Below are positions 15,392 through 22,258 of a stretch of DNA of 22,258 bases, piece by piece. This stretch comes from Gemmatimonadota bacterium (lineage in GTDB: Bacteria; Gemmatimonadota; Gemmatimonadetes; Gemmatimonadales; Gemmatimonadaceae): NCBI GenBank assembly GCA_947475795.1, contig CANJOX010000009.1, positions 1 through 22,258 on the forward strand, in the 5' to 3' direction. The notes beneath the pieces were generated by a model that worked only from the letters and a program-made list of their open reading frames with translations, made no database searches and was not told the origin of the DNA. Positions within the stretch are counted from its first letter, which is position 1, and the number at the start of each line of letters is the position of its first letter. The translations under genes and the position numbers were made by a program.

Positions 15392-15437
15392 TTGTTCAGT
15401 AGCACTACGGTGCTATTTTAATAGCACACCCGTGCTA
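15392..15437 (+). promoter_or_regulatory. Toxin-antitoxin promoter with four alternating operator half-sites
   Basis: TAGCAC and its complement GTGCTA alternate: TAGCAC 15400-15405, GTGCTA 15410-15415, TAGCAC 15422-15427, GTGCTA 15432-15437. The two outer palindromes each have a 4-bp centre (TACG, ACCC) and are exactly 22 bp apart, about two helical turns. The inner pair forms a further palindrome, GTGCTATT-TT-AATAGCAC (15410-15427). The AT-rich centre supplies a -10-like TATTTT (15414-15419) or TTTAAT (15417-15422), with TTGTTC (15392-15397) as a candidate -35. A dimeric AbrB-type antitoxin binding here would cover the promoter, giving the autoregulation usual in such modules. Confidence 0.7.
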
Positions 15438-15447
15438 CGGAGGATTG

Positions 15448-15675
15448 ATGGTTCGCGAAGTCACCTTGCGCCAAGTCGGTGGATCGATCGGCGCAACGAT
15501 CCCGAAGGATATGGCCGAGCGACTGCATCTCGAAGTCGGCGACCGCGTACTGGCGGTGGAGACGGACCGCGGCATCCTCCTGACGCCCTACGATCCGGAT
15601 GTCGAAGCAGGCTTAGCAGTGGCAGCGCACGCGGCAAAGAAGTTCCGGAACGCGCTCCGCGAGCTGGCGAAGTAG
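15448..15675 (+). CDS. AbrB/MazE-type antitoxin (SpoVT-AbrB domain)
   Basis: DNA-binding antitoxin of 75 residues that would neutralise the adjacent toxin and repress its own operon. Residues 1-47 form the swapped-hairpin AbrB fold: MVREVTLRQVGGSIGATIPKD, ERLHLEVGDRVLAVETDRG, ILLTPYD. The C-terminal helix (about 52-75, VEAGLAVAAHAAKKFRNALRELAK) is the expected toxin-binding tail. The ATG at 15448 has GGAGG 5 nt upstream, preferred over the TTG at 15445. It ends 3 bp before the toxin start. The operator with repeated half-sites lies 10 bp upstream of the start codon. Confidence 0.88.
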   Translation: MVREVTLRQVGGSIGATIPKDMAERLHLEVGDRVLAVETDRGILLTPYDPDVEAGLAVAAHAAKKFRNALRELAK

Positions 15676-15678
15676 CCG

Positions 15679-16074
15679 ATGGCGACGCGGCGCTGGGTAC
15701 CGCGGATCGTCTTGGAGGCCGCGCATCTCGACCAGTTGCGCGAACACGGCGGACTGCCGGGCGTTCGGGATGAGAACGCGCTGGAGGCCGCCTTGGTGCG
15801 CCCGAGGCAGAAGCACCACGACGAGGAAGGCTCGGACCTCGCGACACTCGCCGCCGCGTATGCGTTCGGACTCGCGAGGGCGCATCCATTCAATGACGGC
15901 AACAAACGGGCCGCCTTCCTGGCCGCAATGATTTTTCTCGGTCTCAACGGCAAAGATCTCGACGCATCGGAGACGGAGGTGGTGCAGGTCATGACGGCGC
16001 TCGCAGCCGGATCGCTGACGGAGGCGTCGCTGGCCACGTGGATGCGGGAGCGCCTCGTTGGCCTCACGCTCTAG
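15679..16074 (+). CDS. doc: Death-on-curing (Doc/Fic-fold) toxin
   Basis: Toxin of 131 residues in the Doc branch of the Fic fold. Phage P1 Doc phosphorylates elongation factor Tu and stops translation; the same reaction is likely but unproven here. The catalytic motif HPFNDGNKR (69-77) fits the Doc pattern HxFx[DN][AG]NKR, with Lys76-Arg77 in place of the Gly-Arg of AMPylating Fic enzymes. The N-terminus has LEAAHLDQLREHGGLPGVRDENALEAAL (12-39), common to this family, including the GGLPGVRD loop. The antitoxin partner is AbrB-like, not the Phd of phage P1, a pairing seen in chromosomal modules. The symbol is given for the family. Confidence 0.85.
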   Translation: MATRRWVPRIVLEAAHLDQLREHGGLPGVRDENALEAALVRPRQKHHDEEGSDLATLAAAYAFGLARAHPFNDGNKRAAFLAAMIFLGLNGKDLDASETEVVQVMTALAAGSLTEASLATWMRERLVGLTL

Positions 16075-16148
16075 CGGAATCGGTCAGTGGAACGCCGGCT
16101 TCCGTGGCGTGCGGACCGTCCAACCCCGCACACGGTCGGGCACCACCG

Positions 16149-16550
16149 TCAGTCGTCCACCCCGGCGAAGTCGAGCGAGGCCGAATTCACGCAGTAGCGC
16201 TGCCCCGCCGGCATCGGGCCGTCGTCGAACAGGTGCCCGAGGTGCGCGTCGCAGGTCGCGCAATGCACCTCCACCCGCACCAGGAACCAGCGCCGGTCGG
16301 TAGTCGTCTCGACGGCCAGGTCATGCAGGGGTGCGGTGAAGCTGGGCCAGCCGGTCCCCGACTCGAACTTGGCGGCGGAGGCAAAGAGCGGCTGCCCGCA
16401 CCCCGCGCAGAGATAGGTGCCATCGTCGTGATGGTCCCAGTAGCAGCCACCGAATGCGCGTTCGGTGCCGTGCGACCGCATGACCCGGAACTGCTCGGCC
16501 GAGAGAATGGTGCGCCATTCACGATCGCTCTTGCGAATCTTGTCAGCCAT
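16149..16550 (-). CDS. msrB: Peptide-methionine (R)-S-oxide reductase MsrB
   Basis: Cytoplasmic repair enzyme of 133 residues (no signal peptide) that reduces methionine-R-sulfoxide in proteins, using thioredoxin as reductant. Zinc-binding cysteine pairs are Cys48/Cys51 (CAGC) and Cys97/Cys100 (CATC). Family blocks are GGCYWDHHDDGTYLCAGCG (34-52), KFESGTGWPSF (61-71) and HLGHLFDDGP (103-112). The catalytic Cys120 lies in the canonical RYCVNSASLDF (118-128). Cys36 is an extra cysteine that may act as resolving partner; this is not certain. The ATG at 16550 is 7 bp from the divergent acyltransferase start. Length is normal for a single-domain MsrB. The 74 bp between its stop and the toxin stop hold only weak inverted repeats. 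Confidence 0.95.
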   Translation of the reverse strand: MADKIRKSDREWRTILSAEQFRVMRSHGTERAFGGCYWDHHDDGTYLCAGCGQPLFASAAKFESGTGWPSFTAPLHDLAVETTTDRRWFLVRVEVHCATCDAHLGHLFDDGPMPAGQRYCVNSASLDFAGVDD

Positions 16551-16557
16551 CAGTCAA

Positions 16558-17211
16558 ATGAACGGTATGACCACTCCTCCCGCCAGCACCACGACGCCAT
16601 CGGCGACCATCCCGACCTCATCGGTCGACTGGCAGCTCGGCCCCGAGGCCCCGCAAACCCATCGTCGTTGGCTGCGCCGTCTTGGGCTGGCCATCATGAC
16701 ACGCGCGGGCTGGCGCTTCGAGGGGCAGATGCCCAACGTGCCGCGGTTCGTGGCCATCGTGGCGCCGCATACCTCGAACTGGGACTTCCCGATCGGCCTC
16801 GCCGGGAAATGGGCCCTCGGGTTCGACGCGCACTTCTGGGGGAAAGACTCGCTCTTCCTGCCGCCGCTCGGGTGGTTCATGCGCGCCAACGGCGGCATTC
16901 CGGTCAACCGCAAGCATCGCGACAATGCGGTGGACCGCACCGTCGCCGCCTTCCGCGCCCACGAGCGCTTTGCCCTCGCGTTGGCACCCGAGGGCACGCG
17001 CAAGAAGGTGACCGCGTGGCGCAGCGGCTTCTGGCATGTGGCCAAGGGCGCCAACGTCCCCATCTGCTGCGTGGCCCTCGACTGGCGGCGCAAGGTGATC
17101 CGCCTCGGCCCCACCACGATGCCCAGTGAGGACAATCCGGCCGACGGGATTGAGCGCCTCCGCAGCTACTTTGCCGACGTGACCGGCTACCATCCGTCCC
17201 AACAGACGTGA
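16558..17211 (+). CDS. PlsC-like 1-acyl-glycerol-phosphate acyltransferase family protein
   Basis: Membrane-associated acyltransferase of about 217 residues, probably acting on lysophosphatidate or a related lipid. The catalytic HX4D box is HTSNWD (71-76), inside VAPHTSNWDFPIG. Block 2 is FWGKDSLF (93-100), block 3 GGIPVNR (112-118), and block 4 APEGTRKK (143-150). Two starts are possible: ATG 16558 (MNGMTTPPAS) and ATG 16567 (MTTPPAS). The longer is listed, though neither has a clear ribosome site. The first 30 residues are Thr/Pro-rich. The end overlaps the next gene's GTG start (GTGA, 17208-17211), so the two should be translated together. Members with this short layout can also acylate other lipids, so the exact substrate is open. 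Confidence 0.82.
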   Translation: MNGMTTPPASTTTPSATIPTSSVDWQLGPEAPQTHRRWLRRLGLAIMTRAGWRFEGQMPNVPRFVAIVAPHTSNWDFPIGLAGKWALGFDAHFWGKDSLFLPPLGWFMRANGGIPVNRKHRDNAVDRTVAAFRAHERFALALAPEGTRKKVTAWRSGFWHVAKGANVPICCVALDWRRKVIRLGPTTMPSEDNPADGIERLRSYFADVTGYHPSQQT

Positions 17212-19811
17212 CGCCGGTCGAGACACCGCACCGCCGCGCCACCGCGCGCTGCGCGCGCGCCCTGTGGTCGGCCGCCGTCGGGCTGATCACCGCCATCTCA
17301 CTCACGGCATCACTCACGGCACCTCTCGCCGCCCAGGATGTCAGCGCAGGGCGCGACACGCCGCGGGACGCACGCACCAGCGCCGCACCCGAAACGGCAG
17401 GCCACGCCATCCGCGCCGACCGGGCGCCTGAGATCGACGGACGGGACAGCGATGCCGTGTGGCGTCGCGCCGTCCCCATGGCCGACTTCCGGCAGTTCGA
17501 ACCGGGCGAGAATCTGGCGCCGACGTTCCGCACCGAAGCCCGCGCCGCGTACGACGACCGCTATCTGTACGTGCTCGTCCGCGCCTTCGATCCGCACCCC
17601 GACAGTCTGGCCGCGTTGCTCTCACGACGCGATGTGAAAACGGCGAGCGACCAGCTCAAGATCATCATCGACGCCTACCACGACGGACGCACCGGGGTCG
17701 AGCTCGCGGTGAATCCAGCCGGTGTGAAGCGCGACTACTCCATCTACGGCGACATCACCGAAGACGCGACGTGGGACGGCGTGTGGGATGTGGCCACGCG
17801 CATCGACAGCGCCGGCTGGGTGGCCGAGTATCGCGTCCCCTTCAGCCAGCTGCGCTTCACGGCGAAGGACGTGCACACCTTCGGGTTCGGCGTGTGGCGC
17901 GACGTGATCCGTCTGAACGAGCGCAGCGGCTGGCCACTGTACCGCCCCTCGCGCCGCACGCTGATCTCGCAACTCGGCACCCTCGACGGGATCCGGAACA
18001 TCGGGACACCGCGGCGTCTCGAGTTGTTGCCGTACACCGTCGCGAAGCGCGTCCCGACGACGACCACCACGCGCGGCAGTGCCATCAGTACGATGGCCGG
18101 CGGACTCGATCTCAAGGCCGGCCTCGGGTCGCGCGTCACGATCGATGCCACGGTCAACCCCGACTTCGGCCAGGTCGAGGCCGATCCGGCCGTGCTCAAC
18201 CTGTCGGCCTTCGAAATCCGCTTCGACGAACGCCGCCCGTTCTTCCAGGAAGGCGCCGGACTGTACCGCTGCGGGGAATCCTGCGAAGGCATTTTCTACA
18301 CGCGGCGCGTGGGGCGCACGCCACAGTTGCGACGCAGCAGCGCCGACCCCGTGTTCACGAACATCACGGCGGCCGCCAAGATCACGGGACGCCTCGACAA
18401 CGGTCTGGCCTTCGGCCTCATGAACGCCTCCACCGAACAGGTCCGCGGCGCGGATGGCCGCACCATCGAACCGCAGACCAACTATCTCGTGGTGCGGGGC
18501 GTCCGCGAGATGCGGGCGGGACGATCGCAGTTCGGCCTGCAACTCACCGACGTCCGCCGGCGCGTCGATGCCGCCACCGACCCTTACCTGCGCCGCGCGG
18601 CCACCACGCTGCTGCTGCAGGGATACCACCGGTTCGCCCAGGACCGCTGGGAGTGGATGGGCTACAGCGGCCTCAACGAAGTCAGCGGATCCGCGTCGTC
18701 CATTGCGCTCACGCAGCGCAACAGCGTGCACCTGTACCAGCGCCCCGATCACGAGCAACGCTTCGACTCCACCCGCACGGCCATGGGCGGGCTCGTGGCG
18801 TCCACGGGGCTCAAGCAGGTGGGTGGCCGCGTGCGCTACGAAAACGTGGTGCGCTACGCGTCGGCCGGCGTCGAGATGAACGACCTCGGGTTCGTGAACC
18901 TCGTCAACGACATGATGTTCCGGCAGTCGCTGGACCTCCGGCAGCTGCGCCCCAACCGCATCCTGCGCTCGTCGTTCTCCACCATGAGCGCCGAGTCGCA
19001 CTGGACCACCGGCGGACTGCTGGCGGCGCAGACGCTGTCGCTGCACACCAGCGGATCACTGGCCAGCAACTGGGGCGGCGCGATCACCGCGTCGCTCAGC
19101 GATGTGGGCGGGACGCACTGCGTGAGTTGCGCGCGCGGCGGGCCGGCGCTGCGACAGTCGCCGAAGCAGACGCTGCGCTTCGATGTCGTGGGGGATCCCC
19201 GGCCGGTGATCGTGCCGCGCGCCGCCTACCGGATCGGTACCAGCGACGAGGGGCGCTCATGGTACCGCGGTGGCGACCTCGGCGCCGAATGGCGGTTTGC
19301 GAGCCGCTTCTCCACGTCGATGGCGTTCAACTACGATCAGGTCGCCAATGATCAGCAGTGGATCGGCAACTATGGTGCGTTCCTGTCGGATACCACGCAT
19401 TACACCTTCGCGCGACTGCATCAGCACATTCTCGGCATCACCATGCGCGCCAACTGGACGGCGACCCCGACGTTGTCGTTCCAGCTGTACGCGCAGCCGT
19501 TCGTGACCACAGGCGAGTACAGCGACTGGCGCCAACTCCGCGCCCCGCGCGCGCGCGACTACGCCGACCGCTTCACGACCTTCCGCACCACGACGCCGGC
19601 GGACTTCAACGTCAAGCAGTTCAACTCCAACGCCGTGCTGCGGTGGGAGTACCGGCCCGCGAGTGCCGTCTTCCTGGTGTGGCAACAGGGACGCGCGCAG
19701 GACGCACTCAACCCCGGCGTGTTCGTGCCGGGGCGTGACGTGCGCGACCTGTTCGGGACGCGACCGCTGAACACGCTGCTGCTCAAGGTCAGCTATTGGT
19801 TCAACCCGTAA
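17208..19811 (+). CDS. CBM9-like plus DUF5916 outer-membrane protein
   Basis: Large exported protein of 867 residues. The signal peptide has a hydrophobic core at about 19-41 (ALWSAAVGLITAISLTASLTA) and cleavage near APLAAQ (38-43). A carbohydrate-binding family 9-like domain follows (about 66-245): AIRADRAPEIDGRDSDAVW, TEARAAYDDRYLYVLVRAFD, GWVAEYRVPFSQLRF. The DUF5916 region (about 260-867) contains NPDFGQVEADPAVLNLSAFE, ERRPFFQEGAG and a repeating-strand C-terminus ending in KVSYWFNP, consistent with a beta barrel. The CRCGESCEG-like pair of cysteines (YRCGESCEGIF) sits soon after. Start is GTG 17208, overlapping the acyltransferase stop. The role of DUF5916 proteins is unproven; a surface glycan- or lipid-related job is an inference from the fold and neighbour. 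The next gene is 132 bp away. Confidence 0.82.
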   Translation: MTPVETPHRRATARCARALWSAAVGLITAISLTASLTAPLAAQDVSAGRDTPRDARTSAAPETAGHAIRADRAPEIDGRDSDAVWRRAVPMADFRQFEPGENLAPTFRTEARAAYDDRYLYVLVRAFDPHPDSLAALLSRRDVKTASDQLKIIIDAYHDGRTGVELAVNPAGVKRDYSIYGDITEDATWDGVWDVATRIDSAGWVAEYRVPFSQLRFTAKDVHTFGFGVWRDVIRLNERSGWPLYRPSRRTLISQLGTLDGIRNIGTPRRLELLPYTVAKRVPTTTTTRGSAISTMAGGLDLKAGLGSRVTIDATVNPDFGQVEADPAVLNLSAFEIRFDERRPFFQEGAGLYRCGESCEGIFYTRRVGRTPQLRRSSADPVFTNITAAAKITGRLDNGLAFGLMNASTEQVRGADGRTIEPQTNYLVVRGVREMRAGRSQFGLQLTDVRRRVDAATDPYLRRAATTLLLQGYHRFAQDRWEWMGYSGLNEVSGSASSIALTQRNSVHLYQRPDHEQRFDSTRTAMGGLVASTGLKQVGGRVRYENVVRYASAGVEMNDLGFVNLVNDMMFRQSLDLRQLRPNRILRSSFSTMSAESHWTTGGLLAAQTLSLHTSGSLASNWGGAITASLSDVGGTHCVSCARGGPALRQSPKQTLRFDVVGDPRPVIVPRAAYRIGTSDEGRSWYRGGDLGAEWRFASRFSTSMAFNYDQVANDQQWIGNYGAFLSDTTHYTFARLHQHILGITMRANWTATPTLSFQLYAQPFVTTGEYSDWRQLRAPRARDYADRFTTFRTTTPADFNVKQFNSNAVLRWEYRPASAVFLVWQQGRAQDALNPGVFVPGRDVRDLFGTRPLNTLLLKVSYWFNP

Positions 19812-19821
19812 CCTGACCGCC

Positions 19822-19848
19822 CGCGGCGCCACCGCCGAGTGCGCCGCG
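19822..19848 (+). other. Hairpin after the DUF5916 gene
   Basis: CGCGGCGC (19822-19829) pairs perfectly with GCGCCGCG (19841-19848) over an 11-base loop, starting 10 bp after the stop codon. There is no U-run, so it may be a Rho-dependent stop region or a 3'-end stabiliser, not a classic terminator. Confidence 0.35.
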
Positions 19849-19943
19849 AACATGACGCGACCGTCGTATTCCTTCCTCCGACCCCTTCCCCCCGGCCGAT
19901 TTCCGGCGGAATTTGTACGGGTCCCTTACGGAGAGAGTGCCGC

Positions 19944-22256
19944 ATGCGCGTGACGACTGTGGGCGTGGTGGGCGCGGGCGCCATGGGGAGCGGCATCGCC
20001 GCCCTCGCGGCCTCGGCAGGCTGCCGCGTCGTGCTTCTCGATATTCCCGGCGACAGCGACCCGACGTCGCCCAATCGCAGTGCGCCAGCCCGCAACGGGC
20101 TGCAGAAAGCCATCAAAGCCAAGCCGGCGGCGTTCATGGATGCCGCCGCTGCGGCACGGGTGCGCACCGGCAACACCGAGGATCATCTCGACCTCCTCGC
20201 CGGGTGCGACTGGATTTGCGAAGCCATCGTCGAGCTGGCCGAGCCCAAGCAGCAGCTGTTCGCGCGCATCGAAGCACTCATGAAGCCCACGGCCATCATC
20301 GCGTCGAATACCTCGGGGATCCCGATGTCGACGCTGCTCGACGGCCGCGGTGAGAAGTTCCGTCGCCGGTTTCTCGGCACGCACTTCTTCAACCCGGCGC
20401 GCTACATGCATCTGCTCGAGGTGATCCCCACACCGGAGACAGATCCGGCGGTGATCGGGGCCATTCGCGAGTTCGCCGAGCGCACGCTCGGCAAGGGTAT
20501 CGTGATCGCGAAGGACGTGCCGGGGTTCGTGGCGAACCGACTCGGCGTCTACGGGATGGTCGCCACCATGCGCCGCATGGAGCAGCACGGGCTCACGATC
20601 GACGAAGTCGATGGGCTCACCGGCGCCCTGATCGGCCGGGCGCGCACCGCGACGTTCCGCACGGGTGACCTGTCGGGACTCGATGTGTTGGCGCACGTCA
20701 CCAAAGGCATCGGCGGCGCGACGGGCGAAGATTTTGCGCTGCCGTCGTGGATGCGCGAGGAACTCGTGGCCACGGGGAAACTGGGCGACAAGACGGGCGG
20801 CGGCTTCTACACCAAAACGAAGGAAGGCACCCGCACCTTCGACTGGAAGACGAAGCAGTACGTACCGCAGCAGCGCCTCGAAGGCGGAGACATCGGCCAG
20901 GCCATCCGCCTGCCGATCGCACAGCGACTCCCCGCCGCCGTGGCGATGCCGGGCGCACAGGGCGCGTTCCTGCGCGACCATCTCGTGGATGCCGCGCATT
21001 ACACGCTCACCCTCGCCGCAGACCTCGCGTACGATATCGTCGCGATCGATCGCGCGATGGAGTGGGGCTACGGCTGGGATGCCGGACCGTTTCAAATCAT
21101 GGACGCGCTCGGCGTCGACTGGCTCCGCGGGGAATTCCGCGCGCACGGCAAGAGCATCCCGCCGCTGCTGGATCTGGTGAAGGGGTCGTTCTACAAAGAC
21201 GGTGACTATCTCACCTTCGACGGGAGCTACGAGCCCGTCCCCGGCATTCCGGGACGCCTCTCACTGGCGAGTCTGGCCACGCGCGGGCGTGTGCTCGACG
21301 ACAACGGACTCTCCCGCCTGATCGATCTGGGCGACGGCGTGGCCTGCTTCGAGTTCCGCTCGAAGATGAACAGCCTGGGCGAGGGCGTCCTGAAGGGGCT
21401 CGAACGTGCGCTGGCCAAGGTCGAGAAGCTCGGCTTGAACGGCATGGTGATCGGCAACGAGGATGCGCGCGCCTTCAGCGTGGGCGCCGATCTGTCGCTG
21501 ATCTCCTTCGCCATCGCCGCCGGCGCCTGGGATGACATTGCCCTCTCGTGCAAGGCGTTTCAGGACAGCGTGATGTCCATCCGGCGCGCTCCCTTCCCGG
21601 TGGTGGTCGCCCCGGCGGGCATGACGCTCGGCGGCGGGGCGGAGTTCACGCTGCATGCCGATGCCGTGCAGGCGCACGCGGAAACGTACATGGGGCTCGT
21701 GGAGGCCGGCGTCGGGCTGCTCCCCGGCGGTGGCGGTACCAAGGAGTTGCTCATGCGTTTTACCGGCGAATTGCAACGCTACGAAGACGTCGATCTCTTC
21801 GCTGCCGTCAAGCGGGCGTTCAAGCTGATTGCGTTCGCGACCACGTCCACGTCGGCCTACGAGGCCCAGTCGTCCGGATACCTGCGCGACAGTGATCGCA
21901 TCAGCATGAACCGCGACCACCAGATCGCCGATGCGAAAGCCCGCGTGCTCGATCTGGCCCGCGGCTATCTCCCGCCGGCCGAGCGCACGGTTCGTGCGCT
22001 GGGACGCGAGGGCCTTGGCAATCTCGAGTACGCGCTTTGGTCGGCCAAGGAGGCCGGACAGGCCTCCGCGCACGATGTGTGCGTGGGTCGCGCCATTGCC
22101 TACGTGCTGTGCGGCGGCGACGGGGCACCGCGCGATGTCACCGAACAGGACCTGCTCGACCTCGAGCGCGAACAGTTCCTCAGCCTCCTCGGCACCAAGG
22201 AGACGCAGGAGCGGATCGCGTACACCCTCAAGACCGGCAAGCCGCTGCGCAATTGA
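19944..22256 (+). CDS. fadN: FadN-type 3-hydroxyacyl-CoA dehydrogenase / enoyl-CoA hydratase fusion
   Basis: Beta-oxidation enzyme of 770 residues that would hydrate enoyl-CoA and oxidise the 3-hydroxyacyl-CoA with NAD. The dehydrogenase half comes first, the order found in Bacillus FadN and opposite to E. coli FadB. NAD-binding site: VGVVGAGAMGSGIAAL (6-21). Catalytic Ser121 (SNTSG), His147 (GTHFFNP) and Glu159 (LLEVIP) are present. The C-terminal dehydrogenase domain has KDVPGFVANRLG (190-201), and a second such domain lies near 340-440 (YDIVAIDRAMEWGYGWDAGPF). The crotonase half (about 460-680) has GADLSLI, LGGGAEF with Glu567 and LVEAGVGLLPGGGG with Glu587, both hydratase acids. The ATG at 19944 has GGAGAG about 8 nt upstream. 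Thiolase (fadA) and acyl-CoA dehydrogenase (fadE) genes are expected just past the window. Confidence 0.9.
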   Translation: MRVTTVGVVGAGAMGSGIAALAASAGCRVVLLDIPGDSDPTSPNRSAPARNGLQKAIKAKPAAFMDAAAAARVRTGNTEDHLDLLAGCDWICEAIVELAEPKQQLFARIEALMKPTAIIASNTSGIPMSTLLDGRGEKFRRRFLGTHFFNPARYMHLLEVIPTPETDPAVIGAIREFAERTLGKGIVIAKDVPGFVANRLGVYGMVATMRRMEQHGLTIDEVDGLTGALIGRARTATFRTGDLSGLDVLAHVTKGIGGATGEDFALPSWMREELVATGKLGDKTGGGFYTKTKEGTRTFDWKTKQYVPQQRLEGGDIGQAIRLPIAQRLPAAVAMPGAQGAFLRDHLVDAAHYTLTLAADLAYDIVAIDRAMEWGYGWDAGPFQIMDALGVDWLRGEFRAHGKSIPPLLDLVKGSFYKDGDYLTFDGSYEPVPGIPGRLSLASLATRGRVLDDNGLSRLIDLGDGVACFEFRSKMNSLGEGVLKGLERALAKVEKLGLNGMVIGNEDARAFSVGADLSLISFAIAAGAWDDIALSCKAFQDSVMSIRRAPFPVVVAPAGMTLGGGAEFTLHADAVQAHAETYMGLVEAGVGLLPGGGGTKELLMRFTGELQRYEDVDLFAAVKRAFKLIAFATTSTSAYEAQSSGYLRDSDRISMNRDHQIADAKARVLDLARGYLPPAERTVRALGREGLGNLEYALWSAKEAGQASAHDVCVGRAIAYVLCGGDGAPRDVTEQDLLDLEREQFLSLLGTKETQERIAYTLKTGKPLRN

Positions 22257-22258
22257 GC

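Noticed and set aside
17459..19351. Long open frames on both strands over the DUF5916 gene (including 17622-19046 minus)
   Set aside because: Composition is low-complexity Arg/Ala/His, and the overlapping plus-strand CBM9-DUF5916 reading has a signal peptide and family motifs.
1..22258. tRNA, rRNA, CRISPR arrays, insertion sequences, prophage or integrase genes
   Set aside because: None seen on either strand: no regularly spaced repeats, no transposase or integrase motifs, no tRNA-like cloverleaf recognised.

Overview
The window is uniformly GC-rich and densely packed with genes. Its mix of families is typical of Gemmatimonadota: an ECF sigma factor, a FecR-type anti-sigma factor with a DUF4974-like tail and a TonB receptor with an STN domain, alongside DUF5916, DUF4412 and DUF547 proteins and many signal peptides ending in A-x-A-Q. 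That assignment is an inference from gene content; no rRNA or other phylogenetic marker is present. I see no insertion sequence, prophage, tRNA, rRNA or CRISPR array. Base composition looks even, apart from a short AT-rich operator at about 15400-15437.

Left part (1-5922). A cold-shock protein gene runs off the left edge on the minus strand, with a good sigma-70-type promoter and a leader of about 235 nt. Divergent from it are a secreted alpha/beta hydrolase and, overlapping it by a GTGA junction, an FMN-dependent 2-hydroxyacid oxidase of the lactate 2-monooxygenase type, which is followed by a hairpin terminator. A second plus-strand cluster then encodes a 59-residue Lys-rich protein, a small lipoprotein that seems to begin at a CTG codon overlapping the previous stop, and an 800-residue HerA/FtsK-like ATPase.

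Middle (5935-14203). A minus-strand DUF547 protein and a plus-strand 103-residue protein start back to back, with ATGs only 16 bp apart and -10-like boxes that would make both messages nearly leaderless. A small membrane protein follows. Next is the largest functional unit, a cell-surface-signalling locus. A plus-strand ECF sigma factor faces a minus-strand series of FecR anti-sigma factor, STN/TonB-dependent receptor, a Tat-signal class V aminotransferase-fold PLP enzyme and an exported DUF4412 protein. By analogy with FecI/FecR/FecA, the receptor would sense and import a ligand and release the sigma factor through FecR. The exported PLP enzyme and DUF4412 protein might act on that ligand in the periplasm; the ligand is unknown.

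Right part (14309-22256). A Gly-rich, Thr/Ser-rich lipoprotein ends at a strong terminator. A compact AbrB/Doc-type toxin-antitoxin module follows, with four alternating operator half-sites in its promoter. Then come msrB (minus), a divergent PlsC-like acyltransferase whose stop overlaps the GTG start of a large CBM9-DUF5916 outer-membrane protein, and a FadN-type fused 3-hydroxyacyl-CoA dehydrogenase/enoyl-CoA hydratase that ends 2 bp before the window edge.

The observations most worth following up are the sigma/anti-sigma/receptor locus carrying a Tat-exported PLP enzyme, the four-half-site operator, the CTG-start lipoprotein, the bidirectional near-leaderless start site, and the loss of both hallmark cysteines in the DUF547 protein.
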